Part shown: positions 56,503 to 64,000 of the stretch, one piece after another | How positions within the stretch are numbered: position 1 is the stretch's first letter | How the letters are laid out: the number at the start of each line of letters is the position of its first letter | NCBI GenBank assembly: GCA_028822155.1 | Contig: JAPKEJ010000009.1 | Span: 1-64,000 of the forward strand | Direction: 5' to 3' | From: Porticoccaceae bacterium | GTDB taxonomy: Bacteria; Pseudomonadota; Gammaproteobacteria; Pseudomonadales; Porticoccaceae | DNA length: 64,000 nucleotides | Made by a program: the position numbers and the translations under genes | Notes under the pieces: model-generated | Told to the model about the DNA's origin: nothing | The model's database searches: none | The model's input: only the letters and a program-made list of their open reading frames with translations

Positions 56503-57848
56503 GCCGCAAGATTGACCTTGGGTGACAAGTAAAGCGCAGAGATCATGGTAGGGATTGCCATCGTTGCATAGGTAGCCAAGATAAGGCCGTTGACTATATC
56601 CATAGAAACCACCGCACCACCCACAAGCAAGGCTAGATAAATTGGGGAATACCAATACTGGCGTTTCGTTCCAAACAGGAAACCCATGCATTTCACCCCA
56701 TAGAACCACATAGTAACCATCGTACTAAAACTCAGTAGACCAACCATGACCAGCAACAGGTACATGCCCGTCACTGGAAAGACCTGCTCAATAGCTCTGG
56801 CCGTTAGCGTCACACCCTGAACGCCTGCGTCGGTCTCCCAGACACCGGTAAGCAAAATAATTAAAGCAGTGCAGGTACAGACCAACAAGGTATCAATCAC
56901 CGGTCCAACCATCGCTACGATTCCTTCACGAATAGGCTCAGTTGTCTTGGCTGCGCCATGAGCCAGCGATTCAGTGCCAATGCCCGCCTCATTGGAGAAT
57001 GCGCCACGACGAACACCAATTAAAATGACTGCCCCTATAGAACCTCCAGCAGCGGCCTCACCGGTAAAGGCGTCAGTGACAATTAATAATAGTGTTGCAG
57101 GAATGTCACCTGCAAAGGTATACAAGACAGACACCGTCATAAATAGATACAAAAGCACCATTGAAGGCACGAGACGTACGGTTAGACGACCAATCCGCTC
57201 AATACGACCAACAACCACTAAACTGACTAAAATGGCTACCATTGAGCTGGCTACAAGGTCAAACGTAAAGTGCTCGTCAGGGCTCGCCCAGCCAGCTGGA
57301 ATTGCAACGACATCGCGTAATAGTTGTATAAATTGGTTGGCTTGAAAAATAGGCAGCGCACCAATCAGACAGGCAGCAGCAAACAATGCTGCCAATGGGT
57401 ACCAGCGCTTCCCCATGCCCTCCATGATCACGTACATCGGACCACCATGTAAGATTCCAGACGAATCTTTGCCACGATACATAACCGCAAGGGAGGCGGT
57501 ATAAAACTTTGTTGCTACACCCACAATCGCGGTAACCCACATCCAGAACACAGCGCCTGGACCACCAACACTAATAGCGATAGCAACTCCGGCAATATTA
57601 CCTAGACCCAAGGTACCTGATAGTGCCGTGGAAAGAGCCTGTGAATGGGGGATGTGACCAGGATCTTTAGGGTCACTAAATTTACCGCGTAAAAGTTCAA
57701 TCGCATGGCCAAAGTAACGGTAAGGTTGAAACCGCGAATACACCATAAAGAATAGGCCACCTCCGACAAGCAACACCACCAATGGCGTGCTCCACATCAT
57801 GTCAGCCCATGCGTTAAAAAAATCTTCTAGTTGCTGCAGAGTGACCAT
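56463..57848 (-). CDS. Alanine/glycine:cation symporter, AGCS family (copy 2)
   Basis: The 461-residue sodium-coupled amino-acid symporter has about ten helices. ALSGTLGLGNIAGVAIAISV (near residue 72), GGPGAVFWMWVTAIVG and GVRRGAFSNEAGIGTESLAHGA are AGCS motifs. It lies 50 bp downstream of fur on the same strand and is not close in sequence to copy 1. An A-R-N type motif lies in its short leader. Confidence 0.93.
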   Translation of the reverse strand: MVTLQQLEDFFNAWADMMWSTPLVVLLVGGGLFFMVYSRFQPYRYFGHAIELLRGKFSDPKDPGHIPHSQALSTALSGTLGLGNIAGVAIAISVGGPGAVFWMWVTAIVGVATKFYTASLAVMYRGKDSSGILHGGPMYVIMEGMGKRWYPLAALFAAACLIGALPIFQANQFIQLLRDVVAIPAGWASPDEHFTFDLVASSMVAILVSLVVVGRIERIGRLTVRLVPSMVLLYLFMTVSVLYTFAGDIPATLLLIVTDAFTGEAAAGGSIGAVILIGVRRGAFSNEAGIGTESLAHGAAKTTEPIREGIVAMVGPVIDTLLVCTCTALIILLTGVWETDAGVQGVTLTARAIEQVFPVTGMYLLLVMVGLLSFSTMVTMWFYGVKCMGFLFGTKRQYWYSPIYLALLVGGAVVSMDIVNGLILATYATMAIPTMISALYLSPKVNLAAKAYFAKLDKPDE

Positions 57849-57879
57849 AAGCGCGAATTTAGCTCATCCGTTTGCGTGT

Positions 57880-57887
57880 TTGTTATT
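57880..57887 (-). promoter_or_regulatory. Candidate CA motif (AAnAAnAA) in AGCS copy 2 leader
   Basis: On the minus strand the leader reads AATAACAA, within CCAATAACAAACACG, about 32 bases before the ATG. This matches the Hfq/Crc target motif of Pseudomonas. A match of this length in AT-rich DNA can occur by chance. Confidence 0.25.
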
Positions 57888-57898
57888 GGGAGTTAGCT

Positions 57899-58306
57899 TT
57901 ACGTAATCGGTTTTACATACAAGACTAAACTATGACCTACTACACTAAATCCGTTTGCTAGGGCAATCTGCTCTTGCCTCTTTTGGATTTCAGGGTCGTG
58001 GAACTCGACAACTTTACCCGTTTCTGTACAGATCATATGATCATGGCCATCACCTTTATCAAGCTCATAAATGGCAGGGCCACTATCAAAGTTGTGCCGT
58101 GTAATGAGACCAGCCGCCTCGAATTGAGTTAACACTCGATATACTGTCGCAATACCGACATCTTCTTGGGCATCTCGTAAAGTTTGGTATATGTCCTCAG
58201 CGGTCATATGCCAATCAGGGCAGTCCTCTAAAATCTGTAAGATCTTTATTCGGGGCAATGTAACCTTGAGCCCAACCTTTTTTAGTTCCTGATCTTTTTG
58301 ATTCAT
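57899..58306 (-). CDS. fur: Ferric uptake regulator Fur
   Basis: This iron-sensing repressor has 135 residues. Its DNA-binding helix region is VTLPRIKILQIL with HMTAEDIYQTLRDAQ and ATVYRVLTQFEAAGL. The metal-binding region is GDGHDHMICTETGKVVEFHD near residues 86-104. Only Cys93 of the usual structural-zinc CxxC pair is present (Thr at 96), the same as in Pseudomonas Fur. It is divergent from bamE with 69 bp between, a conserved arrangement. No convincing Fur box was found upstream. Confidence 0.96.
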   Translation of the reverse strand: MNQKDQELKKVGLKVTLPRIKILQILEDCPDWHMTAEDIYQTLRDAQEDVGIATVYRVLTQFEAAGLITRHNFDSGPAIYELDKGDGHDHMICTETGKVVEFHDPEIQKRQEQIALANGFSVVGHSLVLYVKPIT

Positions 58307-58375
58307 ATTTACTCTTCTTTATAGTGCGCTAATTGGTTATTATCACCCTTCCCGACACTAACTGGAAGCCCGTCA

Positions 58376-58741
58376 ATGCGAAAACTTACCCTCAGCCTAA
58401 TCCTATTGTCTGTAATTAGCACTGGCTGCAGTTGGATTAAATTTCCTGGCGTGCACAAAGTCGACATTCAGCAAGGTAATATTCTCGATCAAGATATGGT
58501 TGATAAGCTATTGCCAGGTATGACGAAGTCACAGGTCAGGTTTGTTTTAGGTACGCCCCTAATTGCAGACACCTTTAATCAAGCGCGCTGGGATTATATT
58601 TACCGCAGGGTTTCTGCAGCTGGAGAGAAAACCGAAGAGAACGTGACCGTTTATTTTGACAATGAAGATAAACTCGACCGCATTACTGGCGACTACGCGC
58701 CAACTTCAATATCGACTCAAGCTGACCCATCATCCAGTTGA
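58376..58741 (+). CDS. bamE: Outer membrane assembly lipoprotein BamE (OmlA)
   Basis: This small lipoprotein is part of the Bam complex that inserts beta-barrel proteins. It has 121 residues. The lipoprotein signal ends in ISTGC (Cys at residue 18). The body contains QGNILDQDMVDKLLPGMTKS, QVRFVLGTPLIADTFNQARW and DYIYR, typical of SmpA/OmlA. It is divergent from fur and convergent with ratB. Confidence 0.96.
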   Translation: MRKLTLSLILLSVISTGCSWIKFPGVHKVDIQQGNILDQDMVDKLLPGMTKSQVRFVLGTPLIADTFNQARWDYIYRRVSAAGEKTEENVTVYFDNEDKLDRITGDYAPTSISTQADPSSS

Positions 58742-58810
58742 ACCGATAGATTAGCGAAAAACTAAACCGCAAAATCAGGTTTTCGTTTAACAGGTAATGC
58801 TAATCGAAAT

Positions 58811-59146
58811 TTACTTGTTCTTTTTAGCCTGCTCGGCTCGACGACGCCGAATTTCTTTTGGGTCTAACAATAATGGCCGATAGATCTCCACCCGATCTAA
58901 CGCTTTGAGTTCGTAGACTTCGGGACCGGCAAGCCCTTTCGCCCCCAACACCTGAGAAAATATCCCTACTTTGCTAGTCGCTAGATCGATTTCAGGAAAT
59001 TTATCTACAACACCAGATTGTCCTATTGCTTCGATTGCTGTGGTGCCCTTGGACACCGAAAGCTCATACAAAACCTGCCTTTCAGGCAATGCATAAGCGA
59101 CTTCGACCGTAATCATAGACGGATCTTCAGACATGTTTAGTCCCAT
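58811..59146 (-). CDS. ratB: RnfH/RatB family protein (UPF0125)
   Basis: The 111-residue ubiquitin-like fold protein of the RnfH/RatB family has [29 protein letters not shown] and [20 protein letters not shown] at the conserved tail. The function is unknown. It overlaps ratA by 20 bases, as usual in the ratA-ratB pair, and converges on bamE. Confidence 0.92.
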   Translation of the reverse strand: MGLNMSEDPSMITVEVAYALPERQVLYELSVSKGTTAIEAIGQSGVVDKFPEIDLATSKVGIFSQVLGAKGLAGPEVYELKALDRVEIYRPLLLDPKEIRRRRAEQAKKNK

Positions 59147-59570
59147 AAACCTGCTCCGCCCGTTGACACAATGAATCTACCAAACCGTTAGCAACCCCCG
59201 AAAAAAGACTGGATGCCGCTAAACTTAAACCCTTACTTTTGAACTCAAAGTTCAGATCAAGCTCGACCTTACAAGCATTTTCTGTCAAGGCGGTGAAAGT
59301 CCAAAGGCCGCGAAAACTTTTGAAAGGCCCGTCTTCTAACGTCATAGTAATTTCATTGGGTGCCTTAAGAAAATTTTTCGTCACCAGACTAAGACCAACG
59401 CCAGACTTCTTTAAATCAAGACGCGCCACCATGACCTCATCGGTATACTCTAGCACTTCAACTGAACGGCAACCTTCCATAAATAACGGATAGTTTGGTA
59501 CGTCGTTAACCAAATCATACATTGCACGATCAGAGTACATTACTAACGCCGAGCGCTTAATTCTGGCCAA
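59127..59570 (-). CDS. ratA: RatA family START-like ribosome-association protein
   Basis: The 147-residue SRPBCC/START-fold protein is the homologue of E. coli RatA, which inhibits 70S formation, and of the mitochondrial coenzyme Q-binding Coq10. [36 protein letters not shown] and [20 protein letters not shown] are characteristic. Which of the two roles applies cannot be said. It overlaps ratB and is followed upstream by an NSS transporter gene. Confidence 0.93.
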   Translation of the reverse strand: MARIKRSALVMYSDRAMYDLVNDVPNYPLFMEGCRSVEVLEYTDEVMVARLDLKKSGVGLSLVTKNFLKAPNEITMTLEDGPFKSFRGLWTFTALTENACKVELDLNFEFKSKGLSLAASSLFSGVANGLVDSLCQRAEQVYGTKHV

Positions 59571-59582
59571 AAAATATCACCT

Positions 59583-60956
59583 TTACACAAAAAATTTATC
59601 GTATACACCCATTATAAATACTACCGCAATAGCAGCGGGAGCAATATACCTTATGGTCACCTGCCACAAAGCTAGCACTTCTTTAGAGGAGCCCTCCATC
59701 TCAAAGTTAATCACATCCTTTTTAAGCACATAACCAACGAACAGGGTAATCAGCAAGCCACTTATCGGCAGCATGATATTAGCAGTAAGGAAATCAAGAA
59801 AATCAAAGAAGGTAAATCCAGCGATTTTGTAGTCAGCCCAAATATTAAACGAAAAAACGCTCCCTAAGCCCAACACCCAGGCAGTCCCTGCAATGACTAT
59901 ATTCGCTCGAGCTCGCCCTATATTTTTTGCTTCCATCAACCAAGCAACACAGGGCTCCAGTAGAGAGATAGCCGAGCTCCACGCTGCGATGGATACCAAC
60001 ACAAAGAAAATTGCCCCTATTAAAAGACCTCCAGGCATGCTGCCAAAGGCTACCGGCAAACTAATGAACATTAGGCCTGGACCTTCGGTAGGTTCTATTC
60101 CGGGCGTTGCAAAGACAATTGAGAAAATAATAAGCCCAGAGATAATAGCCACCGAACTGTCGAACAAAGCAACAATCAAAATGGTCTTACCAATATTGGC
60201 ATTCTGCGGCATGTAAGCACCATAGGCCATAATCGCACCCATCCCGATACTCAGAGTAAAGAACGCTTGGCCCATGGCTTCTAGAACACCGCGCCAAGTC
60301 AGTGCCTCAACATCAAAGCTAAATAAGAAGCTCGCTGCAGCGCTAAAATTTCCCTTTAAAATACTAAAAACTAATAGCAACAGAAGCATTAAAAACAACA
60401 ATGGCATCAATGTCTCAACGGCTATCCCAAGACCTTTTTTAACACCCCCAACGACTACGGCCACGCAAAGAACCATAAAGATAGATTGCCACATGATTAA
60501 TCGACCAGGGTCAGATAACAGCTCTGAAAATTTATCGCTGGCTACAGCACCATTAATCCCCTGTAAATCCCCTGAGGAAATTAAGAAGATATAATCTAAA
60601 GCCCAACCGGCAATAACAGAATAAAATGACAAAATGAGCATGCCCGCTAGCACACCAAGCCACCCTACGACCTGCCATCGACTATTAGCGCCACTATCGG
60701 TAACCGCCTCACGCATAGAGTTGATTGGGCTCTGACGACCATGGCGACCAATTAAAACCTCAGCCATCATCACGGGAACACCAATCAATAATATGCAGCC
60801 AAGATAAATCAGTACAAATGCTCCGCCGCCGTTACTGCCGGCAACATAAGGAAATTTCCACATGTTCCCAAGTCCAACTGCGGAGCCGGTCGCTGCCATA
60901 ATGAACGTCCAACGACTAGCCCAAGCACCATGCATTCCTTTTTGCTGCAGTCCCAT
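59583..60956 (-). CDS. Sodium-dependent transporter, NSS/SNF family
   Basis: The 457-residue LeuT-fold symporter has about eleven or twelve helices. The first sodium/substrate-binding helix is visible in TGSAVGLGNMWKFPYVAGSN, followed by GGGAFVLIYL. A second unwound-helix motif is in FTLSIGMGAIMAYGAYM near residue 245. ATG at 60956 is chosen because GGAG lies eight bases upstream; a start at 61004 adds 16 residues that do not match the family. The substrate is unknown, probably an amino acid. It lies between ratA and smpB. Confidence 0.92.
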   Translation of the reverse strand: MGLQQKGMHGAWASRWTFIMAATGSAVGLGNMWKFPYVAGSNGGGAFVLIYLGCILLIGVPVMMAEVLIGRHGRQSPINSMREAVTDSGANSRWQVVGWLGVLAGMLILSFYSVIAGWALDYIFLISSGDLQGINGAVASDKFSELLSDPGRLIMWQSIFMVLCVAVVVGGVKKGLGIAVETLMPLLFLMLLLLLVFSILKGNFSAAASFLFSFDVEALTWRGVLEAMGQAFFTLSIGMGAIMAYGAYMPQNANIGKTILIVALFDSSVAIISGLIIFSIVFATPGIEPTEGPGLMFISLPVAFGSMPGGLLIGAIFFVLVSIAAWSSAISLLEPCVAWLMEAKNIGRARANIVIAGTAWVLGLGSVFSFNIWADYKIAGFTFFDFLDFLTANIMLPISGLLITLFVGYVLKKDVINFEMEGSSKEVLALWQVTIRYIAPAAIAVVFIMGVYDKFFV

Positions 60957-61093
60957 AAGAGTATCTCCATTAAACCAGTGGAAATTGTACTCACTCACAA
61001 CCAACTAACCTAATCATTGACCGATCTAATTAGTTTTTAGGGTCAATTAACAATAATTCATGACAAAAGACAGGTGCAACGTATAATTGCACC

Positions 61094-61570
61094 ATGACTA
61101 AAAAGAAACCCAAGCAACAATCAAGCACCATCGCGCTGAACAGAAAAGTGAAGCATGACTATTTTATCGAAGAGAAATTCGAGGCCGGTCTGGTGTTGCT
61201 CGGCTGGGAAGTTAAAAGCCTGCGCGAAAGCAAAGTTAATCTCACCGACACCTATGTGTTTATTAAGAATGGTGAGGCTTGGTTAATCGGTACCAACATA
61301 ACACCTCTGTTATCTGCATCTACTCACTACGTCACCGATGCCAAACGAACTCGTAAGTTATTGCTGAATCATCGGGAACTGCAAAAGCTTGAAGAAGGCG
61401 TTAATCAAAAAGGTCACACCGCTGTCTGCACCGCCCTTTATTGGAAGAATCACCTAATTAAATGTGAGATTGCGCTCGCCAAGGGCAAGGCCACCTATGA
61501 CAAACGGATGGATGACAAAGAGAGGGATTGGGATCGTCAAAAACAACGTCTGATGCGCCACTCTGGTTAG
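61094..61570 (+). CDS. smpB: SsrA-binding protein SmpB
   Basis: SmpB delivers tmRNA to stalled ribosomes. It has 158 residues. [60 protein letters not shown] and [16 protein letters not shown]-type tail motifs are present. The ssrA gene was not found in the window. It is divergent from the NSS transporter with about 90 bp to the chosen transporter start beyond it. Confidence 0.97.
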   Translation: MTKKKPKQQSSTIALNRKVKHDYFIEEKFEAGLVLLGWEVKSLRESKVNLTDTYVFIKNGEAWLIGTNITPLLSASTHYVTDAKRTRKLLLNHRELQKLEEGVNQKGHTAVCTALYWKNHLIKCEIALAKGKATYDKRMDDKERDWDRQKQRLMRHSG

Positions 61571-61655
61571 TAATCGCAACATCGCTCAATAAGAGCCACG
61601 TTAGTCAACGCTAAAAAGCTTTTAGGAGGGAATAATCGACAGACAACCCCAATTG

Positions 61656-62396
61656 ATGACTACCGTGACCGGTGGGCCCTCTCTTATACTTGAGGGTTTT
61701 AGGTTGTTATGGCGGCCAGATATACGTTGGTTGGTTGTCGTTCCTCTGCTGATTAATATTGTACTGTTTGTATCTGCCACCGGTTTTGCCGCGCAGTGGT
61801 TGCAGAGCTGGATCACTGCAATAACCGCCTCTATTCCCGAATGGCTGCAGTGGCTGGCTTGGATAATTTGGTTTTTATTTGCCGTCTTAGCCCTCGCGAT
61901 TTATGCCTTTATCTTCACTATTATAGCCAACCTTATTGGCTCGCCATTTTATGGCGTGATTGCCCAGCGAATAATAGCCTCAGAAACTAACGGCAAACAG
62001 AGCAATGACGCTGTGAATCAACACTTTTTAAAAACGGCTTGGCAGAGTGTGCTTCGGGAGGTGCATTTGATTGGTTATTTTCTGCCAAGAACAGTGGGGG
62101 TCGGTATTGTTAGCTTAATACTGAGTTTTATTCCGGTAGTTAATCTTCTTGCGCCAATCATTGTGACTAGCTGGGCGGCTTGGTGCCTGTGTTTACAGTA
62201 TTTGGATTATGCCGCAGATAGCGATGGTGTTAAGTTTCGAGATCTGCGCAAAAAAGTTGGCGCCAACAGGTTGAATTCAATTGGATTCGGAATTAGCGCA
62301 ATGCTGGCCTCAGCCGTGCCGCTGGTTAACCTTGTGATGCTGCCCGCGTCAGTCGTCGCTGGCAGCTTGCTGTGGTGCCGCCAGCACCGTGATTAA
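61656..62396 (+). CDS. cysZ: CysZ/EI24 family membrane protein
   Basis: The 246-residue integral membrane protein of the CysZ/EI24 family mediates sulfate uptake in E. coli. LLWRPDIRWLVVVPLLINIV and ANLIGSPFYGVIAQRI are typical, with about four to six helices. ATG at 61656 is chosen; TTG at 61653 is adjacent. A strong AGGAGG element lies 27 bases upstream, unusually far away. The gene converges with the helicase gene. With two cysE copies in the window, a link to cysteine synthesis is possible. Confidence 0.85.
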   Translation: MTTVTGGPSLILEGFRLLWRPDIRWLVVVPLLINIVLFVSATGFAAQWLQSWITAITASIPEWLQWLAWIIWFLFAVLALAIYAFIFTIIANLIGSPFYGVIAQRIIASETNGKQSNDAVNQHFLKTAWQSVLREVHLIGYFLPRTVGVGIVSLILSFIPVVNLLAPIIVTSWAAWCLCLQYLDYAADSDGVKFRDLRKKVGANRLNSIGFGISAMLASAVPLVNLVMLPASVVAGSLLWCRQHRD

Positions 62397-62404
62397 ACGA
62401 ACAG

Positions 62405-63850
62405 CTAGTCTTCTTTTACTGTTTCGCCGTCAGGCTTAAGCTGCTTATCTACGATGGCAGCCTGAACGGGCGTAGCCTTGGTTGCTGGTTTTTTAGGCGC
62501 AGCTTTTTTGGGAGCAGAATTTTTAGGCGCAGACTTTTGTCTACTAGGCAGGGCTTGTACTAAACTTTCCTCCGGCATATTGCAGGCCAGCTTCATGCCA
62601 AGCAACTTTTCGATGGGTTCTAATAAGAACGCATCGTCTTCACAGGCAAAACTTATTGATGTGCCTGTTTTACCGGCACGGCCTGTTCGCCCTATACGAT
62701 GAACATAGTCTTCCGGCTCTTCTGGAAGCGTATAGTTAATAACATGACTGATTCCGTCGACATGAATACCACGCCCTGCGACATCTGTGGCTACCATTAC
62801 CTTTAAAGAACCCGATTTGAATGCGTCCAACGTTTTCATTCTGCGGTTTTGAGGCACATCTCCAGACAATAAACCTGTTTTGAAACCCTGCTTAACAAGC
62901 TTCTCTTCGAGTCTGCGACAGATATCTCTGCGATTTGCAAAAACAATAACATTGTCAACATCATCCTTAGACAAGATATTACTTAACAGCGTGAATTTTT
63001 CTGCCGCTGTCGTGATATAGACTTTCTGATCAACAGTGTCAGTCGCAATACGTTCAGCGCCAACCTCAACGGTAACCGGGTTGTCAGTCCAATTATTAGA
63101 TAAGCGAAGTATCTCAGGGGTAAAAGTCGCCGAGAATAATAGTGACTGTCGGTCTTCGCGTTTGGGTGTCAAACCTACTAAACGGCGAACCTGAGGAATA
63201 AATCCCATGTCTAGCATACGGTCAGCTTCATCGATAACCAACACTTCAACTTGATCAAGATAGACATCGCGGTTATTAGCAAAATCTAATAATCGGCCGG
63301 GCGTGCCGACCAAAATATCGCAGTGATGCTTTTGAATTTTTTGTAACTGCTTGCCGTAATCCATACCGCCAACCAGGGTGTGGGCTTTTAACTTGGTGTG
63401 CTTTAAAAGTTGAGTAGCATCATCGCCAATTTGAATAGCCAGCTCTCTTGTCGGCGCAAGTATTAACGCCCGCGCTTCACCCATAAAGCGATCACCCTCA
63501 ATCGGGTGATTAAGCAAGTCAGTGATAATTTTAAGCAAAAAGGCGGCTGTTTTACCCGTACCCGTTTGTGCTTTACCAACAATATCATGGCCATTTAATG
63601 TATGGGGCAGCGAAGCCGCTTGGATAGGCGTGCAATGTTCAAAACCTGCATCTTGAATACCCCGCATCAACTCTAGTGGCAAGTCAAAATCATGGAATCG
63701 GGCCTTACCTTTCTCGGGTGAAACCTTAAACTGCGAAAGATCCCACGGCTTGCCATTACTGCCTCGAGTTCGATTGGCTGGTTTCTTTTCCTGCTCAACA
63801 ACAACATCAGATGTTTCACGGACAGGTGTTTCTACTTTTTTTTCAGTCAA
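62405..63850 (-). CDS. rhlB: DEAD-box RNA helicase, RhlB-like
   Basis: The 481-residue ATP-dependent RNA helicase has a Q-motif FEHCTPIQ, Walker A AQTGTGKTAAF near residue 85, VIDEADRMLDMGF (DEAD), LLFSATF (SAT), ATDVAGRGIHVDGISHVINY and YVHRIGRTGRAG. A basic N-terminal extension precedes it, and an Ala/Pro/Lys-rich tail (about residues 430-481, with SAPKK/AAPKK repeats) follows. Sequence near CEDDAFLLEPIEKLLGMK resembles RhlB, the RNA degradosome helicase; RhlE-like assignment cannot be excluded. Confidence 0.82.
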   Translation of the reverse strand: MTEKKVETPVRETSDVVVEQEKKPANRTRGSNGKPWDLSQFKVSPEKGKARFHDFDLPLELMRGIQDAGFEHCTPIQAASLPHTLNGHDIVGKAQTGTGKTAAFLLKIITDLLNHPIEGDRFMGEARALILAPTRELAIQIGDDATQLLKHTKLKAHTLVGGMDYGKQLQKIQKHHCDILVGTPGRLLDFANNRDVYLDQVEVLVIDEADRMLDMGFIPQVRRLVGLTPKREDRQSLLFSATFTPEILRLSNNWTDNPVTVEVGAERIATDTVDQKVYITTAAEKFTLLSNILSKDDVDNVIVFANRRDICRRLEEKLVKQGFKTGLLSGDVPQNRRMKTLDAFKSGSLKVMVATDVAGRGIHVDGISHVINYTLPEEPEDYVHRIGRTGRAGKTGTSISFACEDDAFLLEPIEKLLGMKLACNMPEESLVQALPSRQKSAPKNSAPKKAAPKKPATKATPVQAAIVDKQLKPDGETVKED

Positions 63851-64000
63851 GGTAATTTACACAGTAATTTACAGAAATTTATCGGCTAATCAATAATTTA
63901 GCCTCTCGCGGTCGCGGAGTGTAGCAGAATTGTTATTTACTCGCTGATAATAAATATCAGCCCTGTTCGGCATTCCGGCGAGTACCCTAATTAAGCTAAA

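Noticed and set aside
58307-58375. A Fur box in the fur-bamE gap
   Set aside because: Only a GATAAT half-element is visible; no 19-bp palindrome could be matched.
62420-62570. Repeated SAPKK/AAPKK-coding units as a tandem DNA repeat
   Set aside because: The repeats are short, imperfect and explained by a low-complexity basic tail common in DEAD-box helicases.

Overview
The window reads as a chromosomal segment of an aerobic marine gammaproteobacterium. Gene order combines blocks shared with Pseudomonas and other gammaproteobacteria (hda-DUF2066-purM-purN; dksA-gluQRS-cbrX-cbrA-cbrB-[sRNA]-pcnB-folK-panB; fur/bamE/ratB-ratA/smpB) with blocks familiar from E. coli (mrp/metG, rsmI/lpoA-yraN-diaA-dolP, sspB-sspA / rpsI-rplM / zapE / zapG, efp-epmA). 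The moderate GC content by eye, the sodium-coupled transporters (AGCS twice, NSS, Rnf) and the Pseudomonas-like CbrAB locus beside an E. coli-like EpmA/EF-P pair suggest a Cellvibrionales/SAR92-like lineage. That placement is an inference. Coding density is very high. No rRNA, tRNA, CRISPR array, IS element or prophage is visible.

Layout. 1-6.7 kb: partial hda, a DUF2066 protein, purMN, two envelope DUF proteins, dcd and the Fe-S carrier mrp/apbC. 6.9-14.4 kb: metG and a complete rsxABCDGE (Rnf) operon. 14.4-21.4 kb: two VOC proteins, PhzF, a threonine/serine dehydratase, argG, a formyltransferase-like protein, pyrC and rnt. 21.5-30.4 kb: an AGCS transporter, a thioesterase, rsmI/lpoA-yraN-diaA-dolP, a thiolase, sspBA. 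30.5-35.4 kb: a bc1 complex whose cytochrome b and c1 are fused in one reading frame, then rpsI-rplM and zapE. 35.6-46.7 kb: zapG, comF, two cysE paralogues, epmA-efp, serB, a YtjB-like protein, dgkA next to a DUF1993 gene remnant, an M15 peptidase, a Rieske-type protein, sfsA and dksA. 46.8-56.4 kb: gluQRS, the CbrX/CbrA/CbrB regulatory locus with a downstream sRNA candidate, pcnB-folK, a deoxynucleoside kinase, panB and a glutathione peroxidase. 56.4-64 kb: a second AGCS transporter, fur, bamE, ratBA, an NSS transporter, smpB, cysZ and an RhlB-like helicase.

The most notable region is 47.8-52.4 kb. The kinase CbrA looks intact, but the partner CbrB, still recognisable by its receiver and DNA-binding ends, has a degenerate AAA+ domain: no GAFTGA loop, Walker B acidic residues replaced by Ser/Asn, and the second arginine of the R-finger region replaced by Ala. 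Just downstream, where Pseudomonas has the sigma54-dependent Hfq/Crc-titrating RNA CrcZ, lies a short candidate RNA of about 125 nt. It has a run of A-R-N triplets (Hfq distal-face type), a strong intrinsic terminator and a sigma70-like promoter, and no sigma54 -24/-12 element is visible. Together these suggest a catabolite-repression switch rewired away from sigma54. Other points of interest are the cytochrome b-c1 fusion, the DUF1993 remnant, two perfect inverted repeats upstream of the threonine dehydratase-like gene, and rsmI/lpoA start codons that overlap head to head.
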